Source: a virus | Strand: one strand, 5' to 3' | DNA: 49,998 bases | Virus record (IMG/VR): IMGVR_UViG_3300015360_001243 | Span: 1-49,998 of that record | In this document: piece after piece, positions 1 to 7,084 of the stretch | How the letters are laid out: every line of letters starts with the position of its first letter | Numbering within the stretch: the stretch's first letter is position 1 | Position numbers and translations under genes: made by a program | The notes under the pieces: model-generated | Databases searched by the model: none | Seen by the model: the letters and a program-made list of their open reading frames with translations, nothing else | Told to the model about the DNA's origin: nothing

Positions 1-2
1 CT

Positions 3-233
3 CCGCTACAAAAGCATGTACCCTGGTATTACTGGTTAGCTTCTCACGCTTTTACACACGGTGGGGCTGTAGCTCTAATTACAGGCTCTCCTTGGTTAGG
101 TATGGCTGAAACAGTCGCCCACTTCACAATTGACTACTTCAAGTGTATGAATAAGTACACGATTCATGGCGATCAACTTTTACATTTGGTTTGTAAGATT
201 CTTTGGTTAGTCATCTGGATTTTCATTAGCTAG
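3..233 (+). CDS. DUF3307-like membrane protein, C-terminal part
   Basis: This is the 3' end of a gene that begins before the window. The reading frame from base 3 is open to TAG at 231-233 and encodes about 76 residues. The translation contains AFTHGG, then a hydrophobic stretch, VAHFTIDYFK, and GDQLLHLVCK followed by a hydrophobic C-terminus. The spaced H, H-x(4)-D-x(2)-K and DQ-x-LH pattern is what I recall of DUF3307 proteins, which are small membrane proteins of unknown role found in phages and bacteria. The family assignment is from memory of the motif. The next gene starts 11 nt after the stop. Confidence 0.65.
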   Translation, partial: PLQKHVPWYYWLASHAFTHGGAVALITGSPWLGMAETVAHFTIDYFKCMNKYTIHGDQLLHLVCKILWLVIWIFIS

Positions 234-244
234 GAATAAATCAC

Positions 245-1039
245 ATGCAAGCAACGACTGTCGCCGCCCAAGGTTCGGCTGAGACTGATTTCAATTTGGC
301 CGCTTTCTCCGCCTCTCTTTCTGCGGAAGGTAAGACTGCACCTGCTGCTAAGACAGCTCTTAAGAGGCAAGTTGATGAACTTACTTCTGCTATTGATGCT
401 ATGAGAAAAAATCTGAATCTTGAATTCGTCAAGCATTCTGTTCGTGCATCTTCTAATATCCAAGAAAATTGGGAGTATGTTAAGCAGGAAAGAAAATTTC
501 AAGGCTACATTGCTACCTACGGTTATTCTTTTCATATTGATGATCTAGAGAAGATTAGTCAGGTTTATGACGCTCTTACCTCTATTGAAGAGGCAACTAT
601 AGCTTCTCCGACCTTTGCATTGAAGAGTCGTGACCGAATCAACAAGAAGTCATTGAAGGATGCTTTTGCAAAAGTTTCTGAAAGATTTGAGACAGAATGT
701 AAAGTTCTTGGATTGAATCCATCTGATTTCGAAATTGCTAGCTGGGAAGCTTCTTATAGCGATTCTCAGCGAAGTGACCGAGTGGCGGCCCATACTGGTC
801 GTGTTGGAGCTGCTAGGGCCATGTCCGCCGCAGCAACCACCTACTCCGCCGATGTAGCGATTGAATCTGCTATGGGCGGTGGAGCACCACGCGGAAACGA
901 CGAACCACTTGAATTAGTGGTTGGTAAAGCCCGAGTTACCGTTAACCTAGAAGTAGGTTATGCGCGTAGAGTTTCTCAAACAATTAGAGCTAAAGTGGTG
1001 AAAGAATCACCATTATCTGAGGAGATGACACATGCCTGA
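245..1039 (+). CDS. hypothetical protein (264 aa)
   Basis: I do not recognise this protein. The first ~60 residues are Ala/Ser-rich and helical (two Lys/Ala-rich helices, residues 30-60). A charged helical middle follows (85-165), then a low-complexity Ala/Gly segment (185-220), then a beta-rich C-terminus. The gene overlaps the next by 8 nt (start codon at 1032), so the two are probably translationally coupled. An Ala-rich, linker-containing protein could be a structural or scaffold component, but nothing in the sequence proves that. Confidence 0.8.
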   Translation: MQATTVAAQGSAETDFNLAAFSASLSAEGKTAPAAKTALKRQVDELTSAIDAMRKNLNLEFVKHSVRASSNIQENWEYVKQERKFQGYIATYGYSFHIDDLEKISQVYDALTSIEEATIASPTFALKSRDRINKKSLKDAFAKVSERFETECKVLGLNPSDFEIASWEASYSDSQRSDRVAAHTGRVGAARAMSAAATTYSADVAIESAMGGGAPRGNDEPLELVVGKARVTVNLEVGYARRVSQTIRAKVVKESPLSEEMTHA

Positions 1040-1547
1040 TGATAAATTGTCTATTGCCCAAGCGCTTCGTAGAATCAAGAAGCTGAAGGGTTTGATTGCT
1101 GAGCACCAACAACGTGCTCAAGTGGGTGTCAGCTATGACGTCACTAAAATTCCAGCTTTCCGTTATAAGGATGCTGTTGAAGGAATGTTTTCTACTCAAG
1201 ATGAAGTAGTTGCATTAGAATCTCGCGTAGCTGTTGCTAATGCGAAAACAGTTGTCACCATTCCTGGGGGCGCTCAAGTTTCGATGGCATTAGCTATTCG
1301 CACTCTTCAAGAGTTGAAGGGCCGCATTGCTTTCCTAAAGGGATTGCATTTGCGTAGTGAGACCGTCAAAGAGCGTACCAATGATTGGGACGACACTGAG
1401 ATGAAGCATATTGCTCGTGTTACTGAGACGACTTTCGTTTCAGACTTGAGCGAGCAAGACCGTGACCAACAGGTCAAGGCATTGCAAAATCAATTTGAAG
1501 CATTGAACAATGCTGTTGAAGACACTAACCACTTAGTGGTTGTGTAA
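1032..1547 (+). CDS. hypothetical coiled-coil protein (171 aa), possibly DIP1984-like
   Basis: The protein is mostly helical. An N-terminal amphipathic helix (residues 5-30, SIAQALRRIKKLKGLI) and a central segment (residues 70-115) share the form 'AN..T......M.LA.AI..L..LKG.I..L..L'. That layout resembles DIP1984-family proteins as I remember them, but the match is tentative. The start codon lies inside the 3' end of the upstream gene. Immediately downstream are two structured RNAs, so this may be the last coding gene before an RNA-only stretch. Confidence 0.8.
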   Translation: MPDDKLSIAQALRRIKKLKGLIAEHQQRAQVGVSYDVTKIPAFRYKDAVEGMFSTQDEVVALESRVAVANAKTVVTIPGGAQVSMALAIRTLQELKGRIAFLKGLHLRSETVKERTNDWDDTEMKHIARVTETTFVSDLSEQDRDQQVKALQNQFEALNNAVEDTNHLVVV

Positions 1548-1570
1548 AAGTTTGCCCGTAAGGGCGCAAG

Positions 1571-1836
1571 GCTAGAGTACGAAACTAGCGTGAACAAGTT
1601 GGGATCCCCATTTCTCCACTGGGAATTATCTTCGGATAATTGTTAGAGAGCAAACCGGACATCCAATTAACAAGGATACAATCCGCTACTGATGCCGATA
1701 TCGCCCCAACGTTTTAAGTTGGTTAGCATTTAGAGTTTATAGCATCTTTAGCAGTCAGCCATTAGCCATAAGCTATTAAGGCTCAGCATGTAGCACTTGT
1801 CAAACCAGCTTTTAGCGGGACATTTTGTACTCTATT
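1571..1836 (+). ncRNA. structured non-coding RNA candidate upstream of RNase P RNA
   Basis: About 300 nt lie between the 171-aa gene and the RNase P RNA with no credible ORF. An 8-bp closing helix pairs 1573-1580 (TAGAGTAC) with 1827-1834 (GTACTCTA). Inside it are an AATTATC/GATAATT hairpin with a UUCG tetraloop, a CCAAC/GTTGG hairpin, and an AGCC...GGCT hairpin enclosing TTAGC/GCTA. A GCCC-GTAA-GGGC hairpin precedes the domain. UUCG and GNRA-type tetraloops are typical of stable RNAs. I could not match it to tmRNA, 6S or SRP RNA, because there is no T-loop and no CCA end. It could be co-transcribed with RNase P RNA as a leader. Confidence 0.5.
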
Positions 1837-1847
1837 AATTAGGATTT

Positions 1848-2334
1848 GGAAGGAGTCATCTAGGTAATCGCGATAGGAAACTATCGAGGAAAGTCGGAGC
1901 AGCGCACAACAACTCACTGGCTAACGGCCAGGCACCGTGAGGTGACGGAAAGTGCAACAGAGAATAGACCGCCATTAGAATTAAAGACCAGCGTGGTAAG
2001 GGGTAGGCCCATTTTGTCCCCCTGTCGGGTCTCGGGAAAAAACGCAAGTGATGTTAAAGGGTATAGGCATCCCGTTGTCACGAGTAGCTAAATGACCGAA
2101 TAGCAAGAGACTCAGTTCTAATGGTAAGGGTGAAACGGCGGTGTAAGAGACCACCACATTTATAGTGATATAGATGGTATGGCAAACCCTGAGTGCTGCA
2201 AGCTAAATAGTAAGCGTCTGAGCCTTGTTGGGGCGAGCTTACGGGTTAGCGCTAAAGCTGTTAGGTAACTATCAGCGTAGATTAATGATTGCCTGGAATT
2301 ATACACAGGACTCCGCTTATTGATGACTCCTTCC
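1848..2334 (+). ncRNA. rnpB: RNase P RNA (bacterial type A), phage-encoded
   Basis: This is the catalytic RNA of RNase P, which removes 5' leaders from pre-tRNAs. The ends form a perfect 13-bp P1 helix (1848-1860 with 2322-2334). P3 is CGATAG-GAAA-CTATCG (1871-1886). Conserved blocks occur in the right order: GAGGAAAGTC (1886-1895), AGTGCAACAGAGA (1951-1963), the GGTAAGGGTGAAA region (2123 on), GCAAGCTAAATAG (about 2196-2208) and AGATTAATGATT (2279-2290). ACTCCGCTTAT near 2310 provides the 3' strand of P4. The P11/P12 arm has a perfect 9-bp stem (1972-1980 with 2116-2124) enclosing ~135 nt, much larger than in E. coli. The usual L15 GGU that binds the tRNA CCA end is not obvious. No RnpA protein gene is seen, so the host protein is presumably used. 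Confidence 0.95.
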
Positions 2335-2352
2335 ATTTTTATTGAGGACAAC

Positions 2353-2580
2353 ATGGATATTAAACTAGAACATATTATTGGTTGCATTATATCTACTTCT
2401 ATTGAGGCGGCTAAAACTGCTAATTCAATAGATGCACAAGATAATGGAATTAAATCGTTAGCTAATTGCTTGCGACATTCTGATTTATATTCTTCTGATT
2501 CTTTGGAAGAAAGATTAAAAGTAGCAGATTATTTAGATAGGCTTTGCGTCAAAAATGAAAATAGATCTAATTTATCCTAA
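2353..2580 (+). CDS. hypothetical protein (75 aa)
   Basis: I do not recognise this small, acidic, probably helical protein. An upstream in-frame ATG at 2320 lies within the P1 helix of the RNase P RNA, so I place the start at 2353, preceded by a GAGGA ribosome-binding sequence. Its 3' end overlaps the start of the RNA ligase gene by 26 nt, which suggests translational coupling. Confidence 0.65.
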   Translation: MDIKLEHIIGCIISTSIEAAKTANSIDAQDNGIKSLANCLRHSDLYSSDSLEERLKVADYLDRLCVKNENRSNLS

Positions 2581-3181
2581 AATTCCTGAGAACTCCAATA
2601 AGTTCTTGACCAAATGTCACGCTTTTGAAAAGTTAGATGGCACTAACATGCATTGGGTTTGGGCCCTGAATGAAGGTTGGCATCTCTTCGGAACACGCAG
2701 AACGCAGTTCGCTCTGACCAAAGAGGGCATTGATGATTTCACTAAGACCCATCCCGAGTTAGCTAACGCACCTCAGATTTTCAATGATAAGTTTCGTGAT
2801 AAGTTCACGACTATGCTTGCTAGAACTAAAACCTGGTGCCTCCAGAAATGGACTGTGTTCACCGAATTCCATGGCCCCAATTCATTTGCAGGGGGTCATG
2901 ACATGCAAGATGCTCGGATTAATGCTCAAACCTTAACCATCATTGACATCATGATTAATGATGAAATGATTACTCCACAACAACTAGTTCAAGATTTTAG
3001 TGATTTCAACATTGCTAAACTTGTCTACACTGGTAAGTACAGCGGACAGTTCGCTGAAGACGTTAGGAACGGCAAGTATGGCGTTAATGAGGGCGTTGTG
3101 GTCAAGGGAGTAGTTGATGCTCAAGTTTTTATGACCAAGGTTAAAACCAAAGACTATTTAAAACGTTTAGAGAAAAGATGA
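2555..3181 (+). CDS. ATP-dependent RNA ligase (T4 Rnl2-like nucleotidyltransferase), copy 1
   Basis: This is a covalent nucleotidyltransferase that would seal RNA nicks, for example in cleaved tRNAs. Visible motifs are motif I FEKLDGTN (Lys ~26 is the adenylated residue), a following FGTR, motif III FTEFHGPNSFAG, motif IV EGVVVKG and motif V MTKVKTKDYL. At 208 aa it is a catalytic core only, with no obvious accessory domain. It overlaps both neighbours: it starts inside the 75-aa gene and ends with ATGA shared with the cupin gene. A diverged paralog lies at 28838-29458. Proximity to the RNase P RNA and tRNA clusters supports a tRNA-repair role, which is inference. Confidence 0.88.
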   Translation: MKIDLIYPKIPENSNKFLTKCHAFEKLDGTNMHWVWALNEGWHLFGTRRTQFALTKEGIDDFTKTHPELANAPQIFNDKFRDKFTTMLARTKTWCLQKWTVFTEFHGPNSFAGGHDMQDARINAQTLTIIDIMINDEMITPQQLVQDFSDFNIAKLVYTGKYSGQFAEDVRNGKYGVNEGVVVKGVVDAQVFMTKVKTKDYLKRLEKR

Positions 3182-3498
3182 AAACGGCAGATCTTAAAAC
3201 TTTTATTAAGGGATGGTTCGTTGGTAATTTTGATCCTTCTCTTATTAAAACAAATGATGTCGAAGTAGCAATCAAAAGATACAAAGCTGGTGATTATGAA
3301 TCAGCTCACTATCATAAGATAGCAACTGAGATTACAGTAATTGTTTCAGGGACTGTTCTAATGAATGGTATCAAATACTTTGATGATGATATAATTGTTA
3401 TTGAGCCTCTTGATAAAACAGATTTTGAGTGTCTCACGGATGTGATTACGGTGGTCGTCAAGTACCCCGGAGCTAATGACGATAAGTACGTTGATTGA
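3178..3498 (+). CDS. small cupin-fold protein
   Basis: A single-domain cupin of 106 aa. The metal-binding cupin motif is recognisable as AHYHKIATEITVIVSG, with HxH and a downstream Glu, followed by a hydrophobic/acidic beta pattern ending VVVKYPGANDDKYV. Short stand-alone cupins are common in large phages; their substrates are generally unknown. The start overlaps the ligase stop (ATGA), so the two are probably translated together. It could be a sugar or metabolite-binding accessory to the ligase operon; no substrate can be inferred. Confidence 0.75.
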   Translation: MKTADLKTFIKGWFVGNFDPSLIKTNDVEVAIKRYKAGDYESAHYHKIATEITVIVSGTVLMNGIKYFDDDIIVIEPLDKTDFECLTDVITVVVKYPGANDDKYVD

Positions 3499-3520
3499 AT
3501 TTTCTATAATTCATAGCGTC

Positions 3521-3548
3521 TTGACTTGTTATAAGTCATGTTTACATT
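3521..3548 (+). promoter_or_regulatory. sigma70-like promoter
   Basis: TTGACT (3521-3526), a 16-nt spacer, then TACATT (3543-3548). The same architecture and the same -10 hexamer occur before EF-Ts (23473-23500). It would drive the gene at 3595. Confidence 0.5.
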
Positions 3549-3594
3549 CGTAATATTCAGAGGTAGAGTACCTCAAAATTTATGGAGAATTACT

Positions 3595-3909
3595 ATGAAC
3601 AGAACACCTAATGTAACTAAGATGACTGAGACGGCTGGCGAATGTTTCGATGCTGCCGATAAGATTGTGACTGAAATGGCAGACGGATCTCGCATTCAGA
3701 TTAAGGACTTAGCCACTAAGGTAAGTGCTGAAGTTGGAATGGAAGCTAAGCGAGTTCTTGGTTTCATCAATCACTACGTCCACGCAACTGACATTGCTTA
3801 TGTGACTCGTGGTAAGAAGGGCGGCCTTATCAAGGGCGTCAGACCAGCCAAGGTTGTCAAGACGCCCCGCGTCAAGAAGATTTCAGCTCCTGCTGATATC
3901 ACCCAGTAA
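3595..3909 (+). CDS. hypothetical basic protein (104 aa)
   Basis: I do not recognise this protein. Residues 20-75 look like a compact helical or winged-helix-type domain (IKDLATKVSAEVGMEAKRVLGFINHYV), followed by a Lys/Arg/Pro-rich tail (residues 75-100). A basic tail on a small helical domain suggests nucleic-acid binding. I chose the ATG at 3595, preceded by GGAGA, over an earlier in-frame ATG at 3538, which would sit within the putative promoter region. It is not RnpA: the RNR motif is absent. Confidence 0.75.
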   Translation: MNRTPNVTKMTETAGECFDAADKIVTEMADGSRIQIKDLATKVSAEVGMEAKRVLGFINHYVHATDIAYVTRGKKGGLIKGVRPAKVVKTPRVKKISAPADITQ

Positions 3910-3923
3910 ATCCTTTTCTGTTA

Positions 3924-3932
3924 GGATATAGT
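3924..3932 (+). promoter_or_regulatory. GRTATAT-type element
   Basis: GGATATAGT in the gap 21 nt before the ATG at 3953. It is one copy of a recurring AT-rich motif described in the findings. Confidence 0.35.
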
Positions 3933-3952
3933 TCCTAATTGAAGTAGGAATA

Positions 3953-4288
3953 ATGGTGACTAGAGATAGAAGATTACTTGAGCAAATAATCAAGCAATGG
4001 GCCCAGGATCATACTCCTGATTACCAAATTGCTGATTATTCGGCCGGTGAAGCGGCTATGAAAAAGACCGAGGGGCATTTTATTTGGGCTGTTCAAGAGG
4101 GCCATTCTGGAATTGATTTGCTTGCTTTGGCCGATCGTATTGAACTATTTTTAGACAATCGTAGAAATCGAAAGCATCCTGATGGAATGCTTTGCGATAA
4201 ATGTAAATCATTTTATCAGTTTGCGGAGCCTAACCAACCTGATGGATCTATGATTTGTTATTCCTGTCGAAACAATCCATTCGGGTAA
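3953..4288 (+). CDS. hypothetical protein with C-terminal zinc ribbon (111 aa)
   Basis: The N-terminal 75 residues are helical and unassigned. The C-terminus has CDKC at about 81-84 and CYSC at about 102-105, two CxxC pairs about 20 residues apart, as in zinc ribbons. The function is unknown; zinc ribbons of this type mediate protein or nucleic-acid contacts. The next gene starts 4 nt after the stop. Confidence 0.75.
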   Translation: MVTRDRRLLEQIIKQWAQDHTPDYQIADYSAGEAAMKKTEGHFIWAVQEGHSGIDLLALADRIELFLDNRRNRKHPDGMLCDKCKSFYQFAEPNQPDGSMICYSCRNNPFG

Positions 4289-4292
4289 GACT

Positions 4293-5582
4293 ATGAAAAC
4301 TATTGAGATTATTGGTGGCGGTACGGTTTCTCATGTTCGCAACCATCTTGCTCTCACGGCACCTGCCTATGGCAAGACAGCTAAAGTGATTGAAGCTCTA
4401 TGTTGGGAAGAAGCAGTTGACCATTATACTATTAATACCCATCTTACCAAGATGGCTAATAGTGGTAGGGGTTGTTTAGAAACCAACGAAGATGTATCTA
4501 ATCTAGTAGATAGACTAATTGCTAATCCAGATACTCGAATCATCTTCTTCAATCCAGCTCTGGTGGATTATGAGGGCTCCGTTATGATAGATGGGGTTTG
4601 GGAGCATCATTGGCTACAGAATATAGCCGAATCTACCAGCGGTAAGTATGAGCAACGCCTCAAGACTTCTGAGGGACAGAAGATGATGAAGCTAACTCCT
4701 GCCACAAAGATTGTTCAGAAGATTCGTAAAGAACGTAAGGATATCTTTCTAGTTGCCTTTAAGACAACTTGCGGAGCAACTGAGGATGAGCAGTTTTTAA
4801 CTGGGTTGCACTTACTCAAAAGTTCCTCCTGTAACCTCGTTCTAGCTAATGATACCAAGACTAGAACTAATATGATCATTACTCCTGAGCAGGCCCGATA
4901 TACCGTCACGACTAACCGAGAGGCCGCTCTAGAGAGTTTAGTGAAGATGGCCGTATCGAGAGCAGATGCTAAGTTCACTCGATCCACAGTAGTGGATGGT
5001 GATGCCATTCCTTGGAATAGCCACCTAATTCCGTCTAGTTTACGTGTAGTTGTCGATCATTGTGTTGATGAAGGTGCCTATAAAGTTTTCAATGGTGCAA
5101 CCGTTGGACACTTCGCTGTCAAGGTTAATAGTACTGACTTCATTACATCTAAGCGCAAGGCTAACTTCAATAAGCTTGGTGGCGTAGGTATGGTTCTCTG
5201 TCGCGCTGAGACTGCTGATTCGGTTATTGCGTACGGAGCCAAGCCTTCAGTAGGTGGCCAGTCTCAACGAATCATCTTCAAAGATCATCCGGAAGCAGAC
5301 TGCATTGTTCACTTTCACTGTCCTCCTAAGCCGGGCTCAGTGGTTGCAGTAAGGGAACAGCGGTATTTTGAATGTGGTAGCCATGAGTGTGGTAAGAACA
5401 CTAGTATCGGACTCAAAGAGGTAGCCCCAGGGATCAAATGTGTCTATCTAGATAACCATGGCCCCAACATTGTTTTCAACCGTAAGGTTCATCCTTACGA
5501 TGTTATTAAGTTTATCGACGAGAACTTTGACTTGTCCAAAGCAACTGACCAGGTGGATCGTAATGTTCATTCACTTCAATAA
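4293..5582 (+). CDS. fusion: CoaB/DFP-like domain plus class II aldolase/adducin-like domain
   Basis: A 429-aa two-part protein. Residues 1-225 resemble the CoaB (phosphopantothenoylcysteine synthetase, DFP) fold. They begin with a Rossmann-type IEIIGGGTVSHVRNHL, then IIFFNPALVDY, LTPATKIVQKIRKE, a strand FLVAFKTTCG and NLVLANDT, in the order seen in CoaB. Residues ~240-420 resemble class II aldolase/adducin proteins, with HPEADCIVHFHCPP carrying the HxH metal-site pattern and a later LDNHGPNIVF. I know of no host enzyme with this pairing. CoaB joins cysteine to phosphopantothenate with CTP, whereas class II aldolases act on sugar phosphates. The combined substrate is unknown. Confidence 0.65.
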   Translation: MKTIEIIGGGTVSHVRNHLALTAPAYGKTAKVIEALCWEEAVDHYTINTHLTKMANSGRGCLETNEDVSNLVDRLIANPDTRIIFFNPALVDYEGSVMIDGVWEHHWLQNIAESTSGKYEQRLKTSEGQKMMKLTPATKIVQKIRKERKDIFLVAFKTTCGATEDEQFLTGLHLLKSSSCNLVLANDTKTRTNMIITPEQARYTVTTNREAALESLVKMAVSRADAKFTRSTVVDGDAIPWNSHLIPSSLRVVVDHCVDEGAYKVFNGATVGHFAVKVNSTDFITSKRKANFNKLGGVGMVLCRAETADSVIAYGAKPSVGGQSQRIIFKDHPEADCIVHFHCPPKPGSVVAVREQRYFECGSHECGKNTSIGLKEVAPGIKCVYLDNHGPNIVFNRKVHPYDVIKFIDENFDLSKATDQVDRNVHSLQ

Positions 5583-5886
5583 GAGTATTTACAATACCAC
5601 TGAAGTTAAGTGGGTAGATTGTTCTGACTATGTAGAGAAGGGTATTGTTAGAGTTCATCTAGCATATCGTATGGAGATAATTTCAGGCCCTGAAGCTTTC
5701 AATGTTATCCAAGTGTTATGTCCTGCGATACTAGAAGGTAAGCGAGCCAAGTATGTGCGTCATGCCTGGGCAATTCATAATTTAATTGGCCACCCCTTGA
5801 TGCAAGTTTTTTCATGGCTACGTTTGCCAGCCCTCGGTATAAAGATTCATGATGCCACAGTCCCGGTGCCCAATGAAGAGCGGTAG
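5563..5886 (+). CDS. conserved phage-type hypothetical protein (107 aa)
   Basis: I do not recognise a function. The C-terminal half, RHAWAIHNLIGHPLMQVFSWL followed by a GIKIHDATVP segment, is striking and looks conserved. I chose the ATG at 5563, which overlaps the previous gene by 20 nt, rather than an in-frame ATG at 5458 that would give a 125-nt overlap. The HNLIGHP segment is amphipathic, and the protein could associate with a membrane. Confidence 0.65.
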   Translation: MFIHFNKSIYNTTEVKWVDCSDYVEKGIVRVHLAYRMEIISGPEAFNVIQVLCPAILEGKRAKYVRHAWAIHNLIGHPLMQVFSWLRLPALGIKIHDATVPVPNEER

Positions 5887-6190
5887 AGAAATTATCAATC
5901 TTCCTCAAGAAGAGTTGGCTGAGATTCTGGAAGCACCAATTGAAAACCTTAATAGGTTTATTATTTCGGCAATCATTCATCATGACTCTCGTATAATTAG
6001 TTTGTGGCTGGGAGATGAATCGCATTTGAGGCTTCATTTCAATTTCTTTACACCTGGTGGAAAGGAAACCCCTGACTTCGATCAGGTTGAAATCATTGAT
6101 CATGGTCTAACTCTCAAGCTTGGAAACTATGAGGCGGCTACTGATTGGATAGTAGAAGAACATGAAAAACTTAACCTAGATATCAATTAG
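5873..6190 (+). CDS. hypothetical protein (105 aa)
   Basis: I do not recognise it. It is acidic, with helices at 10-35 and a beta-rich centre (RIISLWLGDESHLRLHFNFF). The ATG at 5873 overlaps the end of the preceding gene by 14 nt; an upstream in-frame ATG at 5849 is an alternative. Neither has a strong ribosome-binding site. Confidence 0.65.
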   Translation: MKSGREIINLPQEELAEILEAPIENLNRFIISAIIHHDSRIISLWLGDESHLRLHFNFFTPGGKETPDFDQVEIIDHGLTLKLGNYEAATDWIVEEHEKLNLDIN

Positions 6191-6204
6191 CTGACAAGGA
6201 TAGT

Positions 6205-6741
6205 ATGACAACCAAATTAGAGATTGAAAGAAAGTTCTTGGTCAAGTTCCCAACTTCCTGGTCTACCCTTTCAGAGATGTTCGACCAGCTAGTGGATGTG
6301 AAACGTATCTCTCAAACCTACCTTGAGCCCAAAGGTGATGCACCTTCAGCTAGGGTCCGTAAGACTGTAGAGGGTCTAACTGGTGATACTCAAACAGTTT
6401 TTCATTACAATCAAAAGAAGCCAGTTGATTCGGGAGTTCATGAAGAGACCGAAAGAGAAATCTCTAAAGCTAAGTACGAAAACTATTTAAAGGATGCTCA
6501 TCCTAAGAAGTCTTCGGTTGAGAAAACTAGGTTTGTTTTTAAATTCAATGACCAGGTTTTTGAGCTAGACGTATTCAAGGGTGAGCTGAAGGGTCTGGCA
6601 ATCTTAGAAATTGAGCTAGAGGGCAAGGATGACAAGGTAGAGTTGCCTGGCTACCTGGAAATCGTCAAGGAAGTTACGGACGATAAGAAGTATACTAACT
6701 TCGCTTTGGCTGATAAGAAGTATCATAAAACTGAGGAATAA
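6205..6741 (+). CDS. CYTH-domain phosphatase (triphosphate tunnel superfamily)
   Basis: The protein opens with EIERKFLV, the ExExK signature of the CYTH superfamily, which includes inorganic triphosphatase, thiamine triphosphatase and class IV adenylate cyclase. Alternating charged strands follow, as expected of a tunnel fold: ARVRKT, a KK-rich strand, ETEREI, KTRFVF, FELDVF and AILEIELE. At 178 aa it is a typical single-domain length. These enzymes act on triphosphates using metal ions bound by tunnel Glu residues. The most likely activity is inorganic or nucleoside triphosphatase; cyclase activity cannot be excluded. Confidence 0.85.
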   Translation: MTTKLEIERKFLVKFPTSWSTLSEMFDQLVDVKRISQTYLEPKGDAPSARVRKTVEGLTGDTQTVFHYNQKKPVDSGVHEETEREISKAKYENYLKDAHPKKSSVEKTRFVFKFNDQVFELDVFKGELKGLAILEIELEGKDDKVELPGYLEIVKEVTDDKKYTNFALADKKYHKTEE

Positions 6742-6754
6742 ACTAGGAATAACA

Positions 6755-6763
6755 GGATATATA
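6755..6763 (+). promoter_or_regulatory. GRTATAT-type element before tRNA cluster
   Basis: GGATATATA ends 10 nt before tRNA-Cys, the spacing expected of a -10 element with transcription starting just upstream of the tRNA. Confidence 0.4.
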
Positions 6764-6773
6764 CATACGCTAA

Positions 6774-6849
6774 GTCGCGGTACCCAAATGGTTAAGGGGC
6801 CTGTCTGCAAAACAGGTATTCGTGAGTTCGAACCTCACCTGCGACTCCA
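6774..6849 (+). tRNA. tRNA-Cys (GCA)
   Basis: A cloverleaf with acceptor GTCGCGG/CTGCGAC, anticodon loop CTGCAAA (anticodon GCA), a T-arm with TTCGAAC and an encoded CCA. Confidence 0.95.
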
Positions 6850-6861
6850 GAGATTCATTAA

Positions 6862-6953
6862 GGAGATTTGCGTGAGTCTGGCTGAAACGGCTACCCTGGA
6901 AAGGTAGTGGCCCTGTAAAGGGTCCGAGGGTTCGAATCCCTCAGTCTCCTCCA
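6862..6953 (+). tRNA. tRNA-Ser (GGA)
   Basis: Acceptor GGAGATT/AGTCTCC, anticodon stem CTACC/GGTAG with anticodon GGA, a long variable arm and an encoded CCA. It reads UCC and UCU. Confidence 0.95.
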
Positions 6954-6975
6954 TAAGTAAGATGAAGTATATTAA

Positions 6976-7065
6976 GGAAGTGTGCTAGAGTGGTTTATTA
7001 GACTAGTCTTGAAAACTAGAGGGGATGAAAGTCCTCCGTGAGTTCGAATCTCACCACTTCCTCCA
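6976..7065 (+). tRNA. tRNA-Ser (UGA)
   Basis: Acceptor GGAAGTG/CACTTCC, anticodon stem CTAGT/ACTAG with anticodon TGA, a long variable arm and an encoded CCA. It should read UCA and probably other UCN codons. Confidence 0.95.
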
Positions 7066-7084
7066 GAATAAGAAAGACCTATTC

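Noticed and set aside
1571-1836. Possible tmRNA (a GCAAAC segment followed shortly by a stop looks like a tag start)
   Set aside because: There is no TTCGA-type T-loop, no acceptor end with CCA and no 5' tmRNA consensus; the tag-like stretch is probably chance.
3595-3909. Possible RNase P protein (RnpA)
   Set aside because: Small and basic, but it lacks the conserved RNR motif and the alpha/beta pattern of RnpA.
7025-7084. Longer start for ADP-ribosylglycohydrolase copy 1
   Set aside because: The upstream ATG lies inside tRNA-Ser(UGA); the family N-terminus begins at the ATG at 7085.
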